Of a stretch of 64,000 bases of DNA, positions 51,038-59,525 are shown in pieces. The stretch spans positions 62,001 through 126,000 of the forward strand of contig NZ_QBUK01000006.1 of assembly GCF_003058265.1 (NCBI RefSeq), given 5' to 3'. The notes below the pieces were generated by a model, which did not search any database, had not been told where the DNA came from, and saw nothing but the letters and a program-made list of their open reading frames with translations. Source of the DNA: Flagellimonas amoyensis (lineage in GTDB: Bacteria > Bacteroidota > Bacteroidia > Flavobacteriales > Flavobacteriaceae). The number at the start of each line of letters is the position of its first letter. Positions within the stretch are counted from its first letter, which is position 1. The translations under genes were made by a program, and so were the position numbers.

Positions 51038-51066
51038 ATTCGTGTAAATTTGTGTAATTCGTGTCA
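51038..51066. repeat. Right inverted repeat of the GxxExxY element
   Basis: attcgtgtaaatttgtg then taattcgtgtca; ends inside the start of the next gene, so that its GTG start codon (51061) belongs to the repeat. Confidence 0.75.
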
Positions 51067-51825
51067 AAACTATTTAAATACCTTCTCAATCTTATTCCAA
51101 GACCCCTTCTGATCAGATTGAGTTATTGGGTACGTCCCTTGATCGCTCTTTCCCTAAAGGGAAAAAAATTTACCGACCCTATCGATGGCAGAAGTTTCAG
51201 GAGTTTTCTTCCCTATGGCTATGAGAATCCGCGGGAAAATGTGCTCTCCCCTTCTACCCTCTCCTTGGAAAGGCACCGCCTGCTCTGGCTCTATCTCAAG
51301 AACGAAACGGATTTCTTCACCAAAACCCTCCAAGTTTTGCACTTTGCACCCGAACAGGCCTTTTACAAAAGGTTCAGAAGGATGCAAAACATTTCATATA
51401 CCACAACCGACCTCAATTCGCCCTTGGCGGATGTGAAAGCGGATATCTGTGACCTACCGTTCGCAGACCATAGTTATGATGTGATCTTTTGCAACCATGT
51501 ACTGGAACACATCCCCAACGATACCAAAGCAATGCAGGAACTCTACCGGGTGATGAAACCAGGGGGGTGGGGCATTTTCCAGATTCCGCAGGACCTCAAA
51601 CGCGGAAAGACTTTTGAGGACGACACCATCACCGATAAAAAGGAACGGGCAAAAATATTTGGGCAGTACGACCATGTGCGTATTTACGGAAGGGACTATT
51701 TTGACAAACTCCGCAGCGTTGGGTTCACCGTAGAGGAGGTGGATTACACTTCTGTTCTTCCAAAGGAAGATGTGGAAAAATACCGATTGGCCAAAGGGGA
51801 AATCATTCCTTTGGTGCGGAAATGA
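51061..51825 (+). CDS. Class I SAM-dependent methyltransferase
   Basis: 254 residues. The N-terminal part is basic and hydrophobic (LFKYLLNLIPRPLLIRLSYW), perhaps membrane-associating. The Methyltransf_11 core begins near residue 95 (LHFAPEQAF, TTDLNSPLADVKADICDLPF) with CNHVLEHIPND and YRVMKPGGW. The classic GxGxG motif I is weak. The start GTG lies within the repeat arm; the next start would be far downstream (ATG in SLERHR region is absent), so an upstream original start may have been replaced by the insertion. Its stop touches the convergent apbE stop. Confidence 0.82.
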   Translation: MSKLFKYLLNLIPRPLLIRLSYWVRPLIALSLKGKKFTDPIDGRSFRSFLPYGYENPRENVLSPSTLSLERHRLLWLYLKNETDFFTKTLQVLHFAPEQAFYKRFRRMQNISYTTTDLNSPLADVKADICDLPFADHSYDVIFCNHVLEHIPNDTKAMQELYRVMKPGGWGIFQIPQDLKRGKTFEDDTITDKKERAKIFGQYDHVRIYGRDYFDKLRSVGFTVEEVDYTSVLPKEDVEKYRLAKGEIIPLVRK

Positions 51826-52827
51826 TCACTTTCCCACCAATGCCTTGAACCCGGGGGTCATATATTCGGCAGTGTTTCCCTCTTCATCCAGATAAATGAT
51901 ATAAGCCTCCAATTCCCCATGTTCCCCAAGTAGTTTTTTGGACTCTTCGAGATCCATGGCCATAAAGGTGGTGGCAAAGGCATCGGCTAAAGCACAGGTG
52001 TTCGCAACGACACTCGTGGCCAGCACATTGGAACTTTTGGTATATCCTGTCTTTGGGTTGATGGTGTGCACATACTTTTTCCCTGTTTCAGGGTCCACCC
52101 TGAACTTTCGGTAGTTCCCCGATGAGGCCATGGCCCTATCCTTAAGGGAAACAATCTGCTTGAGTTGGCGGCCTTCCTCCACTTGAGGGTCATCGATGCC
52201 CACGGTCCATTGTTTTTCAGAAACTAGATTGGTACCCTTTGCAAGCACTTCTCCACCCACTTCCACCAAATAGTTCTTTATGCCCTTGGCATCCAACATC
52301 GCGCCCAATCGGTCTATGGCGTAGCCTTTGGCCACGGCATTAAAGTCAAAACGGATGGCTGGGTGCGCCTTGAATATGGTATTGTCCTTATTAAGGGCCA
52401 CTTTGTCCCATCCCACATAGGCCAAAAGGCTATCTACACGCAGACTGTCAAGCTCCAACTGTTCGCCGGGACCAAATCCCCATGCATTGGCCAAAACGCC
52501 CACAGTGGGGTCAAAATAGCCGTTTGAGACCTTGTGTACCCTGTTCGAGATATCAAAGACCTCCCTGAACATATCGTCCACAACAATGGTGGAGTCGCCT
52601 GCATTGATCTTGGAGATGTCCGATGTGGGGATGTAGGTGGACATGGATTGGTTCACCACTTGAAATACAGAATCGATCTCTTGCTGATAATCCAGTTCCC
52701 TATCCGCAATGTAAATGATGGAATAGGTGGTACCGAGTGCATTGCCCCAATTCTGGTTTTTGGTCCATTGTCCCTTGGTGCAGCACAAAAACAGAAGGGA
52801 CACCCCTAAAATGAACGTTTTTTTCAT
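51826..52827 (-). CDS. apbE: FAD:protein FMN transferase
   Basis: Attaches FMN to threonine in NqrB and NqrC through a phosphoester, using FAD. 333 residues with a signal peptide and possible lipobox (VSLLFLCC, Cys16 or 17). ApbE motifs: MSTYIPTSDIS, FDFNAVAKGYAID, VEVGGEV, ASSGNYR and the metal-binding HTINPKTGY, then DAFATTFMAMD. Its position downstream of the nqr operon on the same strand fits its job. Confidence 0.95.
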   Translation of the reverse strand: MKKTFILGVSLLFLCCTKGQWTKNQNWGNALGTTYSIIYIADRELDYQQEIDSVFQVVNQSMSTYIPTSDISKINAGDSTIVVDDMFREVFDISNRVHKVSNGYFDPTVGVLANAWGFGPGEQLELDSLRVDSLLAYVGWDKVALNKDNTIFKAHPAIRFDFNAVAKGYAIDRLGAMLDAKGIKNYLVEVGGEVLAKGTNLVSEKQWTVGIDDPQVEEGRQLKQIVSLKDRAMASSGNYRKFRVDPETGKKYVHTINPKTGYTKSSNVLATSVVANTCALADAFATTFMAMDLEESKKLLGEHGELEAYIIYLDEEGNTAEYMTPGFKALVGK

Positions 52828-52830
52828 GAT

Positions 52831-53190
52831 CTATATCTCAATCAATCCTTGATAATCCACAATATATTCTTCATCCAAATATAACGGAAGGCCCCTGTCC
52901 GAAGCATTGGAAAGTCCCACCCCGGCATAGAAGGTCCTTGCCTCGAATTTGAGGGCATGGTCCTTTACGGTCTGCATCAATTCAGCATCATATTCCTTGG
53001 GATCCAAAGGGAACTCCACATTGCGCACCACAATAAAATGCAGCAATTTTTCCTTGAGGCACACATACTGGGGGTTTTTCTTCAGTTTACTGTTGATGGC
53101 CATAAACTCGAAACCATTGGCCTCCAGTTCGCGGCCCACAATGTTCATGGCCAGGTTGTGCAATTCCTGTTCTGTCAATTCTCTTCCCAT
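52831..53190 (-). CDS. Conserved small protein between nqrF and apbE
   Basis: 119 residues from the ATG at 53190 (an upstream ATG at 53199 lies in a terminator stem). Soluble, no signal. Visible stretches: LTEQELHNLAMNIVGRELE, KNPQYVCLKEKL, FYAGVGLSNA and a C-terminal LDEEYIVDYQGL. Often annotated in flavobacteria as part of the Na+-NQR unit, though it holds no iron-sulfur or flavin motif. Its place suggests a role in NQR assembly or a helper for ApbE (inference). The next gene, apbE, starts 3 bases later. Confidence 0.75.
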   Translation of the reverse strand: MGRELTEQELHNLAMNIVGRELEANGFEFMAINSKLKKNPQYVCLKEKLLHFIVVRNVEFPLDPKEYDAELMQTVKDHALKFEARTFYAGVGLSNASDRGLPLYLDEEYIVDYQGLIEI

Positions 53191-53197
53191 AAGCAAC

Positions 53198-53222
53198 AAA
53201 AAACCGATGCTTTGGGCATCGG
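53198..53222 (-). terminator. Terminator after nqrF
   Basis: 7-bp GC stem, 53204-53210 with 53216-53222, then six T on the minus strand (53198-53203). A second, larger inverted repeat without T-run (about 53233-53278) stands before it. Together they separate nqrF from the 119-residue protein gene. Confidence 0.7.
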
Positions 53223-53294
53223 TCGGTTTTATATATTCTTCTCGTTGACCGCCCCGAAACCAAGTTCGGGGAGGTCAAGTTTTCAACTTTTGGT

Positions 53295-54605
53295 CTATCC
53301 TCCAAAGTCATCGAACCTGATATTCTCATCTGGAATACCAAAATCCTGGCCCATTTTCTCTACTGCCTTGTTCATCAAGGGTGGTCCACAGAAATAAAGC
53401 TCAATATCCTCAGGAGCATCGTGGTGGTTCAAATAATTCTCGATAACACAATTGTGGATGAACCCAACGAAACCGTCCCCTGATTCATCATTGATATCTT
53501 TCTTCACTTTCCAATTGTCTTCTGGAAGTGGTTCAGAAAGTGCCAAATAAAACTTGAAGTTAGGGAATTCCTTTTCCAATTGCTTGAAGTGATCCAAATA
53601 GAACAACTCCCTCTTGGAACGTCCACCGTACCAATAGGTCACCTTTCTGTTGGTCCGTAGGGTCTTGAACAAGTGGTACAAATGCGAACGCATCGGGGCC
53701 ATACCTGCACCCCCACCTACATAAAGCATTTCAGCTTCGGATTCGTTGATGAAGAATTCACCGAACGGACCTGAAATCACTACAGGGTCACCTGGCTTCA
53801 GGCCAAAGATATAAGAGGAAGCAATCCCAGGATTGACATCCATCCATCCATTTTTGGAACGGTCCCATGGTGGCGTCGCGATACGCACGTTCAACATGAT
53901 CTCCCTTCCTTCGGCAGGGTAAGAGGCCATGGAATAGGCACGCTCCACCGTTTCAGGGTTTTTCATGACCAAGGGCCATAGGTTGAACTTGTCCCATTCG
54001 TTCTTGAACTTGTCCGGCGTTTCGTGTTCCTCTGGGTGGGCGGTAATATCGATGTCTGAATATTTCACTTCACATGGAGGTATCTCAATTTGGATATAGC
54101 CCCCTGCTTTGTAGTTCATTTCTTCAGGAATCTCTACCACAAACTCCTTGATGAAAGAGGCCACGTTGTAGTTCCTGACCACTGTGGCATTCCATTTCTT
54201 GATCCCGAACACCTCTTCAGGAATGGTAATTTCCATATCCTGTTTCACCTTCACCTGACAGGCCAATCTGGCCCCATGCTGCAATTCTCTTTTGGAGAAA
54301 TGGGGAGTTTCGGTAGGCAATGCCTCACCTCCGCCCGATAGCACATGGCATTCACATTGGATACAGGTTCCACCACCTCCACAAGCGGAAGGCAGGAATA
54401 TTTTTTGGTTACCCAAAGTGGACAGAAGCGAACTTCCAGAACCTACTTCCACTTTTTTCTCACCGTTGATCGTAATGGTAACAGGACCTGAAGGAGACAA
54501 TTTTTCCTTTGTAAAAAGCAACAATGCCACCAACAACAACAACAAAACCAAAAAGGCTACTACGGTAATCAGAATGGTACCTCCGGTACTTGCGGCTAAA
54601 ATCAT
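53295..54605 (-). CDS. nqrF: Na+-translocating NADH:quinone reductase subunit F
   Basis: Entry point for electrons from NADH. 436 residues: N-terminal membrane helix (about 9-29), 2Fe-2S domain with the cysteines in [18 protein letters not shown] (near 70-85) and LACQVKV (near 112), then FAD-binding (RAYSMASYP) and NADH-binding ([15 protein letters not shown]) parts. Length slightly above the usual. The last gene of the nqrABCDEF unit; the gap to nqrE is 2 bases. Confidence 0.97.
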   Translation of the reverse strand: MILAASTGGTILITVVAFLVLLLLLVALLLFTKEKLSPSGPVTITINGEKKVEVGSGSSLLSTLGNQKIFLPSACGGGGTCIQCECHVLSGGGEALPTETPHFSKRELQHGARLACQVKVKQDMEITIPEEVFGIKKWNATVVRNYNVASFIKEFVVEIPEEMNYKAGGYIQIEIPPCEVKYSDIDITAHPEEHETPDKFKNEWDKFNLWPLVMKNPETVERAYSMASYPAEGREIMLNVRIATPPWDRSKNGWMDVNPGIASSYIFGLKPGDPVVISGPFGEFFINESEAEMLYVGGGAGMAPMRSHLYHLFKTLRTNRKVTYWYGGRSKRELFYLDHFKQLEKEFPNFKFYLALSEPLPEDNWKVKKDINDESGDGFVGFIHNCVIENYLNHHDAPEDIELYFCGPPLMNKAVEKMGQDFGIPDENIRFDDFGG

Positions 54606-54607
54606 CT

Positions 54608-55348
54608 TTACTTGTTTATAACTTCGTTATAGGAGACTGTTTTTTCCTTGTCCTCCAGTTCCTTTTTAATCTCTTTTTCCTCTTTGGCCACGGTAGTGGT
54701 AGCGGTCGGCTCCTCAGGTGGCTCATTGTCACCGGTGAGCATCCCACCAAAACTCTGGAAACCGATACCCATCAAACCTGTGATGATAAAAGTGATCCCT
54801 AGACCGCGCAATGGTGCCGGCACATTGGAATACCTGATCTTTTCACGGATAGCGGCAATCGCCAAAATGGCCAAGAACCATCCTATCCCTGAACTTACGC
54901 CATAATTCAGCGCCAATCCCAAGTTAGGGATCTCACGGGCCTGCATGAACAGGGAACCTCCCAAAATGGCACAGTTCACAGCGATCAGAGGCAAGAAAAT
55001 ACCCAATGAGTTGTATAGGGAAGGTGAAAATTTTTCGACCACGATCTCCACCAATTGCACCATAGTGGCAATGGTAGCGATGAACAGGATGAACGAAAGG
55101 AAGCTGAGATTGTAATCTGCATACTCAGGACCCAACCAAACCAAGGCCCCATCCTTCAGTAAATATTGGTCCAACAACCAGTTGAGCGGCACGGTAACAC
55201 CCAAAACGAATATTACGGCTGCACCCAAACCTACGGCAGTGGACACTTTTTTGGATACGGCCAAATAGGAACACATTCCCAAAAAGACCGCGAACACCAT
55301 ATTGTCTATGAAGATCGACTTAAAAAAAAGTTCTAAATGCTCTATCAT
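54608..55348 (-). CDS. nqrE: Na+-translocating NADH:quinone reductase subunit E
   Basis: 246 residues, with six membrane segments and the family cysteine stretch [10 protein letters not shown] near residue 27 and [11 protein letters not shown] near 120, the paired cysteines that hold the intramembrane iron in the NQR structure. About 40 residues longer than the roughly 200-residue norm: after the last membrane segment a charged tail ([25 protein letters not shown] in parts) is added. The tail is rich in Glu/Lys and probably lies on the cytoplasmic side. Confidence 0.95.
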   Translation of the reverse strand: MIEHLELFFKSIFIDNMVFAVFLGMCSYLAVSKKVSTAVGLGAAVIFVLGVTVPLNWLLDQYLLKDGALVWLGPEYADYNLSFLSFILFIATIATMVQLVEIVVEKFSPSLYNSLGIFLPLIAVNCAILGGSLFMQAREIPNLGLALNYGVSSGIGWFLAILAIAAIREKIRYSNVPAPLRGLGITFIITGLMGIGFQSFGGMLTGDNEPPEEPTATTTVAKEEKEIKKELEDKEKTVSYNEVINK

Positions 55349-55359
55349 GCTTCCTCAGT

Positions 55360-56007
55360 TTATGCTTCTTCTATTAATGACCTGTTTCTGGAACGTTGTA
55401 CCCAGATGATGATTCCCACCACAATCAATGCCGCCGGAGGGATGATCATGAAACCATTGTTCTCGTAACCGATGGAGTAAAGGCCCGTTTTGGTCACAGG
55501 GTCTCCGAGTACCTTGAACCCGAATAGGGTCCCGGAACCCAAAAGTTCCCTGAAAAAACCGACAATGACCAATATAATCCCGTATCCTGCCGCGTTTCCT
55601 ATACCATCCAAGAAGGATTTCCAAGGTCCGTTACCCAAGGCAAAGGCCTCGAAACGCCCCATAATGATACAGTTGGTGATGATCAATCCCACAAAGACCG
55701 ATAGGGTCTTGCTGAGTTCGTAGGCAAAGGCTTTGAGCACTTGGTCCACAATGATCACCAAGGTGGCCACGACCACCAATTGCACAATGATCCTGATCTT
55801 TGACGGGATAACGTTCCGCAAAAGCGAAATCGCCACATTTCCCATGGCAAGGACAAACATTACGGATACTGCCATTACCACGGACGCCTTTAGCTCGGCG
55901 GTAATTGCCAAAGCGGAGCAGATACCCAATACCTGAATGGTAATGGGGTTATTGTCCGCCAAGGGATCCAATATCAGGTTCGTATCTTTTTTTGATAGTA
56001 GCGCCAT
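55360..56007 (-). CDS. nqrD: Na+-translocating NADH:quinone reductase subunit D
   Basis: 215 residues with six membrane segments, paralogous to NqrE. The paired cysteines for the intramembrane iron appear in VLGICSALAI (near 28) and ITNCIIMGRFEAFA (near 110). Starts 1 base after nqrC and ends 11 bases before nqrE. Confidence 0.96.
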   Translation of the reverse strand: MALLSKKDTNLILDPLADNNPITIQVLGICSALAITAELKASVVMAVSVMFVLAMGNVAISLLRNVIPSKIRIIVQLVVVATLVIIVDQVLKAFAYELSKTLSVFVGLIITNCIIMGRFEAFALGNGPWKSFLDGIGNAAGYGIILVIVGFFRELLGSGTLFGFKVLGDPVTKTGLYSIGYENNGFMIIPPAALIVVGIIIWVQRSRNRSLIEEA

Positions 56008-56008
56008 A

Positions 56009-56758
56009 TTACTTGGTTCTAATAGTTTCTAAATAAGGTTTGTAAAGCTTCAGGCTTTCTTTGATCATGGCGGTGACCCCATTTCCTGTAATGGTGGCCC
56101 CGGCCAAAGCATCCACTTGGTTGTCCTCTTTGTCGTTGTTCAAAGGGTCGTTGTTTCCTTTTGCAACGGTCACACCTACATAGCTGTTTCCATCCAAAAT
56201 GGTTTCCCCTTCAAAATCGTCCATAAAGAAGCGCTGCTTGATATTGGCACCCAACCCTGGCGTCTCACCCTTGTGGTCAAAGTACACTCCTTGCACCTTC
56301 ATGCTCGAGTCCAAGGATATATAACCCCAGATGGCATCCCAAAGTCCTTTACCGTACATGGGGATGATGTAGTATTCCTTACCATCTTTTTCCCCAACAA
56401 GCAAGGGCAATTCGGCACTTTGGCCGCTTTTTACCTTGGCAAGTTCTTTACGAACATCGATCAAGTAGGCATTCTCCTTTTCCTTTGCTTCGGAACCTAC
56501 TACGACCAATTGTTTTTTGATATACTTGGCAAACTCCGCCTCCACTTCGGTGGTGGGGATAAAATCCACGCTGCCTTCTCCTTCATTGTTATTGACACCC
56601 ATGGCATACAGGATGTTCTGCTGCTTTTCAAAACGCACATTCTTGTCGATGTTCGGTTTAAGACCCGATGCGAAAAAAGCCAGGACAGAACCCACAATGA
56701 TTACCATGATCACCGCGAAAATCACGGTATAGCTATTTTTTTCTGTGTTGATGGCCAT
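56009..56758 (-). CDS. nqrC: Na+-translocating NADH:quinone reductase subunit C
   Basis: 249 residues: one N-terminal membrane helix (about 12-32) and a periplasmic FMN domain. The flavinylation site DALAGATITG lies at residues 216-225, with the FMN-bound Thr at 222. Length near normal. The gap after nqrB is 5 bases. Confidence 0.96.
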   Translation of the reverse strand: MAINTEKNSYTVIFAVIMVIIVGSVLAFFASGLKPNIDKNVRFEKQQNILYAMGVNNNEGEGSVDFIPTTEVEAEFAKYIKKQLVVVGSEAKEKENAYLIDVRKELAKVKSGQSAELPLLVGEKDGKEYYIIPMYGKGLWDAIWGYISLDSSMKVQGVYFDHKGETPGLGANIKQRFFMDDFEGETILDGNSYVGVTVAKGNNDPLNNDKEDNQVDALAGATITGNGVTAMIKESLKLYKPYLETIRTK

Positions 56759-56763
56759 AATAC

Positions 56764-58020
56764 TTAAGCTGTTTCCGTTTTTAATGAATCAACCTCATCC
56801 GAATTTTTTGGATATATGGTGGCTGTCTTCAACCTTTTCAATCTCTTTTTGATGTTACCCCTTACCACATAGTGGTCAATGGTCGGCGCGAACACGTTCA
56901 TCAGCAAGATGGCCAAGAAAACACCTTCTGGATATCCTGGGTTGAACACCCTGATCATTACGGACAATAGCCCGATAAAGAATCCATAGAACCATTTGCC
57001 CCTATTGGTCTGTGAGCCGGTCACGGGATCCGTGGCCATGAACACGATACCGAAGGCCAATCCGCCCACCAATAGATGTTTCCAGAAGTCAAAGCTCATC
57101 AATTCGTAGAACTTACTGTATTCGGGCAACCAACCTGCTTCCACAACACCATTGAAAATCAATCCCATGGTCAAGGCCCCTATTACGGCACTTACCATGA
57201 TACGCCATGATGCTATTTTTGAAAAGATCAGGAACAAGGCACCCAAAAGGATCAACAGTTTGGAGGTTTCCCCAACAGACCCAGGAATGAATCCATAGAA
57301 CATATCCGATAGGGTATAGCTGATCTCCGAAGCGTTTCCTTGCGCCAAGAAGCCCAATACGGTCTCCCCGGAAATGGCATCAGCCGTACCGGCCCTATCC
57401 ACAGCTCCGTGCACCCAAACCTTGTCCCCACTCATCCATGTTGGATAGGCAAAGAACAAAAAGGCACGAATGGTCAATGCCGGGTTGAGGATGTTCATCC
57501 CTGTACCCCCGAACACTTCTTTTCCGATGACCACACCGAATGCAACGGCAATGGCCAGCATCCAAAGTGGGGTATCCACAGGTACGATCAATGGCACCAA
57601 CATTCCGGTCACCAAATATCCCTCTTCCACTTCGTGGCCCTTGATCACCGCGAACAAGAACTCAATGGCAAGACCCACACCATAGGATACGATCACCAAA
57701 GGAAGTACGGTGACCAATCCCAACCAGAAGTTGTCCCAGGTCAAGAAATGCTCAAAAAGGTCAAAATTTTCCGGAAATCCGTTGATGGCCGAGTAATGCT
57801 GGTATCCTGCATTGAACATACCGAACAACAAACAGGGCACCAAGGCCATGATCACGGTATTCATGGTACGTTTCAAATCGTCGGCCGCCCTTACGTGTCC
57901 ACCACTGTGCGTGGTGTCGTTCGGCGTATAAAGAAAGGTATGCAAGGCGTTGAAGGCAGGAGCCATCTTTTTGCCCTGATACTTTAACTTAAGCTGATGT
58001 AATTTTTCTTTCATGCCCAT
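56764..58020 (-). CDS. nqrB: Na+-translocating NADH:quinone reductase subunit B
   Basis: About 418 residues from ATG 58020, which stands 1 base after the nqrA stop; an overlapping TTG at 58029 is possible. Ten membrane segments; a covalent FMN site that reads DAISGET (near residue 214-220) rather than the usual DxxSGAT, with the acceptor Thr preserved. It also binds riboflavin and forms the sodium path with NqrD and NqrE. FMN is attached by ApbE, encoded downstream. Confidence 0.95.
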   Translation of the reverse strand: MGMKEKLHQLKLKYQGKKMAPAFNALHTFLYTPNDTTHSGGHVRAADDLKRTMNTVIMALVPCLLFGMFNAGYQHYSAINGFPENFDLFEHFLTWDNFWLGLVTVLPLVIVSYGVGLAIEFLFAVIKGHEVEEGYLVTGMLVPLIVPVDTPLWMLAIAVAFGVVIGKEVFGGTGMNILNPALTIRAFLFFAYPTWMSGDKVWVHGAVDRAGTADAISGETVLGFLAQGNASEISYTLSDMFYGFIPGSVGETSKLLILLGALFLIFSKIASWRIMVSAVIGALTMGLIFNGVVEAGWLPEYSKFYELMSFDFWKHLLVGGLAFGIVFMATDPVTGSQTNRGKWFYGFFIGLLSVMIRVFNPGYPEGVFLAILLMNVFAPTIDHYVVRGNIKKRLKRLKTATIYPKNSDEVDSLKTETA

Positions 58021-58021
58021 A

Positions 58022-59374
58022 TTATCCAAGTTCTTTTTGCAACAAATCCAAGCCTTCCCTGATTATTTGTTGGTGCGGTTGTTTTGATATGCAGATAAAT
58101 TCGGTCAACGAGAAATCTTCGGGAGCCACTTCATAGAGGCCCAATTGTTCCATCTCGTCCAGATCCTTCACCATACAGGCCTTTAGCAGTTGAAGCGGGT
58201 AGATATCCATAGGGAACACCTCTTCATACTGGCCTGTTACCACAAAAGCCCTGTGCTCACCATTGGTATTGGTGTTCAGGTCGTATTTCTTTTTGGGCAT
58301 CAACCAAGAAAAAGTCAAGGCCCTAGTGGTAGAAACTTTATTGAAAATTGGCTTGTTCCAACCAAATAGGTCGTAATCATCACCCTCAGGAATCGCCGTC
58401 ACGGTATTGTTATAAAAGCCCAAATGACCTTCTGTGTGGGTCTTGGTCCCGGTCAGCACATCTCCATTGATCAACCTGAAGCGATCTTCTTTCACACCAC
58501 TTGCATACAAAAAGGTGGAAATCTCAGCACCTATCTTGGTCGTGTAGTATTTAGGGGATTTGATGATAGATCCTGCAAGGGCGATGGTCCTTTCGGCATT
58601 GAACTTCCCGGTCAAGAGCAGTTCACCCAAGATCAAAAGGTCTTGGGGAGATATGGTCCATACCACCTCTCCTTTGTTCACGGGGTCGATCTGGTTGATC
58701 TGCGTACCCACCAATCCAGCAGGATGGGGACCCGAAACCTTGTGAAGTTCTATTCCTTTGATATCCACAAAAGGAGATCTGCTGGACCTTCCTATGGATA
58801 CATGTATCTTACCCGGTGTCAACTTGCCCAAGGCAGTGATCGCCACCTGTAGTTCCTGCTCCTTATCCTTCAGCACATAATCCACATCTGCAGCCAAAGG
58901 GGCCGTAGCGTGGGCAGAGATAAAGATGGCCTTGGGGGTCACGTCCGGATCAGCAATGACGTCATAGGGACGCTGCTTGATGAACGGCCAACCACCACAT
59001 TGCAACAAAAAATTCTTGATTGCAGGAGCCTCGGCAGTGTCCAGATCGGGCACTTTGTTGATCACATAATCCTGCGTTTTGTCCGCAAGGATCTTGAGGG
59101 TTAAAATCTTTCTTCTTGCACCACGTACAATCTCCACCAATTCACCGCTCACAGGGGACACAAAGTGCATTTCCTCTTTGTTCTTGTTGTAAAAGAGGGG
59201 CTCGCCCGCTTTCACTTCTTCCCCTTGTTTCAACAACATTTTTGGCGTGATTCCGTGGAAATCATCTAGGTTTAGGGCATAAACGTTACTGGTAACGGCT
59301 TTGGAAGTAGTCTGCTCTGCTGCCCCGATGAGGTTGATATCCAACCCCTTTCTAATCCGGATGTCTTTAGACAT
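58022..59374 (-). CDS. nqrA: Na+-translocating NADH:quinone reductase subunit A
   Basis: 450 residues, soluble subunit that interacts with quinone. Visible features: IRIRKGLDINLIG at the N-terminus, LLKQGEEVKAGEPLFY (biotinyl-like domain, near 48), and the later GPHPAGLVGTQINQIDPV (near 215) typical of the family. First gene of the operon; a TAAATTTG box is 34 bases upstream. Confidence 0.97.
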   Translation of the reverse strand: MSKDIRIRKGLDINLIGAAEQTTSKAVTSNVYALNLDDFHGITPKMLLKQGEEVKAGEPLFYNKNKEEMHFVSPVSGELVEIVRGARRKILTLKILADKTQDYVINKVPDLDTAEAPAIKNFLLQCGGWPFIKQRPYDVIADPDVTPKAIFISAHATAPLAADVDYVLKDKEQELQVAITALGKLTPGKIHVSIGRSSRSPFVDIKGIELHKVSGPHPAGLVGTQINQIDPVNKGEVVWTISPQDLLILGELLLTGKFNAERTIALAGSIIKSPKYYTTKIGAEISTFLYASGVKEDRFRLINGDVLTGTKTHTEGHLGFYNNTVTAIPEGDDYDLFGWNKPIFNKVSTTRALTFSWLMPKKKYDLNTNTNGEHRAFVVTGQYEEVFPMDIYPLQLLKACMVKDLDEMEQLGLYEVAPEDFSLTEFICISKQPHQQIIREGLDLLQKELG

Positions 59375-59408
59375 ATTGTTGTAGACCTTTTGTTATCAAA
59401 ATCGGTCG

Positions 59409-59416
59409 CAAATTTA
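59409..59416 (-). promoter_or_regulatory. Candidate -7 element for the nqr operon
   Basis: CAAATTTA on plus, TAAATTTG on minus, exact TAnnTTTG, 34 bases before the nqrA ATG. Confidence 0.55.
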
Positions 59417-59498
59417 GCACTTAAAGGATTGTTTTCATAATAATTGTCCATAAAAATGGGATTATATCGACCTAAATTCCTTAGACCCACTTTTTGTT

Positions 59499-59506
59499 TA
59501 ACTTTG
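59499..59506 (+). promoter_or_regulatory. Candidate -7 element for the T9SS plug gene (TAACTTTG)
   Basis: Exact TAnnTTTG, 19 bases before the ATG at 59526. It is divergent from the nqr box. Confidence 0.55.
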
Positions 59507-59525
59507 CCACAAATACGAGCCCTAA

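Noticed and set aside
50619..51066. Ordinary insertion sequence
   Set aside because: No transposase gene between the inverted ends; the only gene is GxxExxY. Target duplication is not evident.
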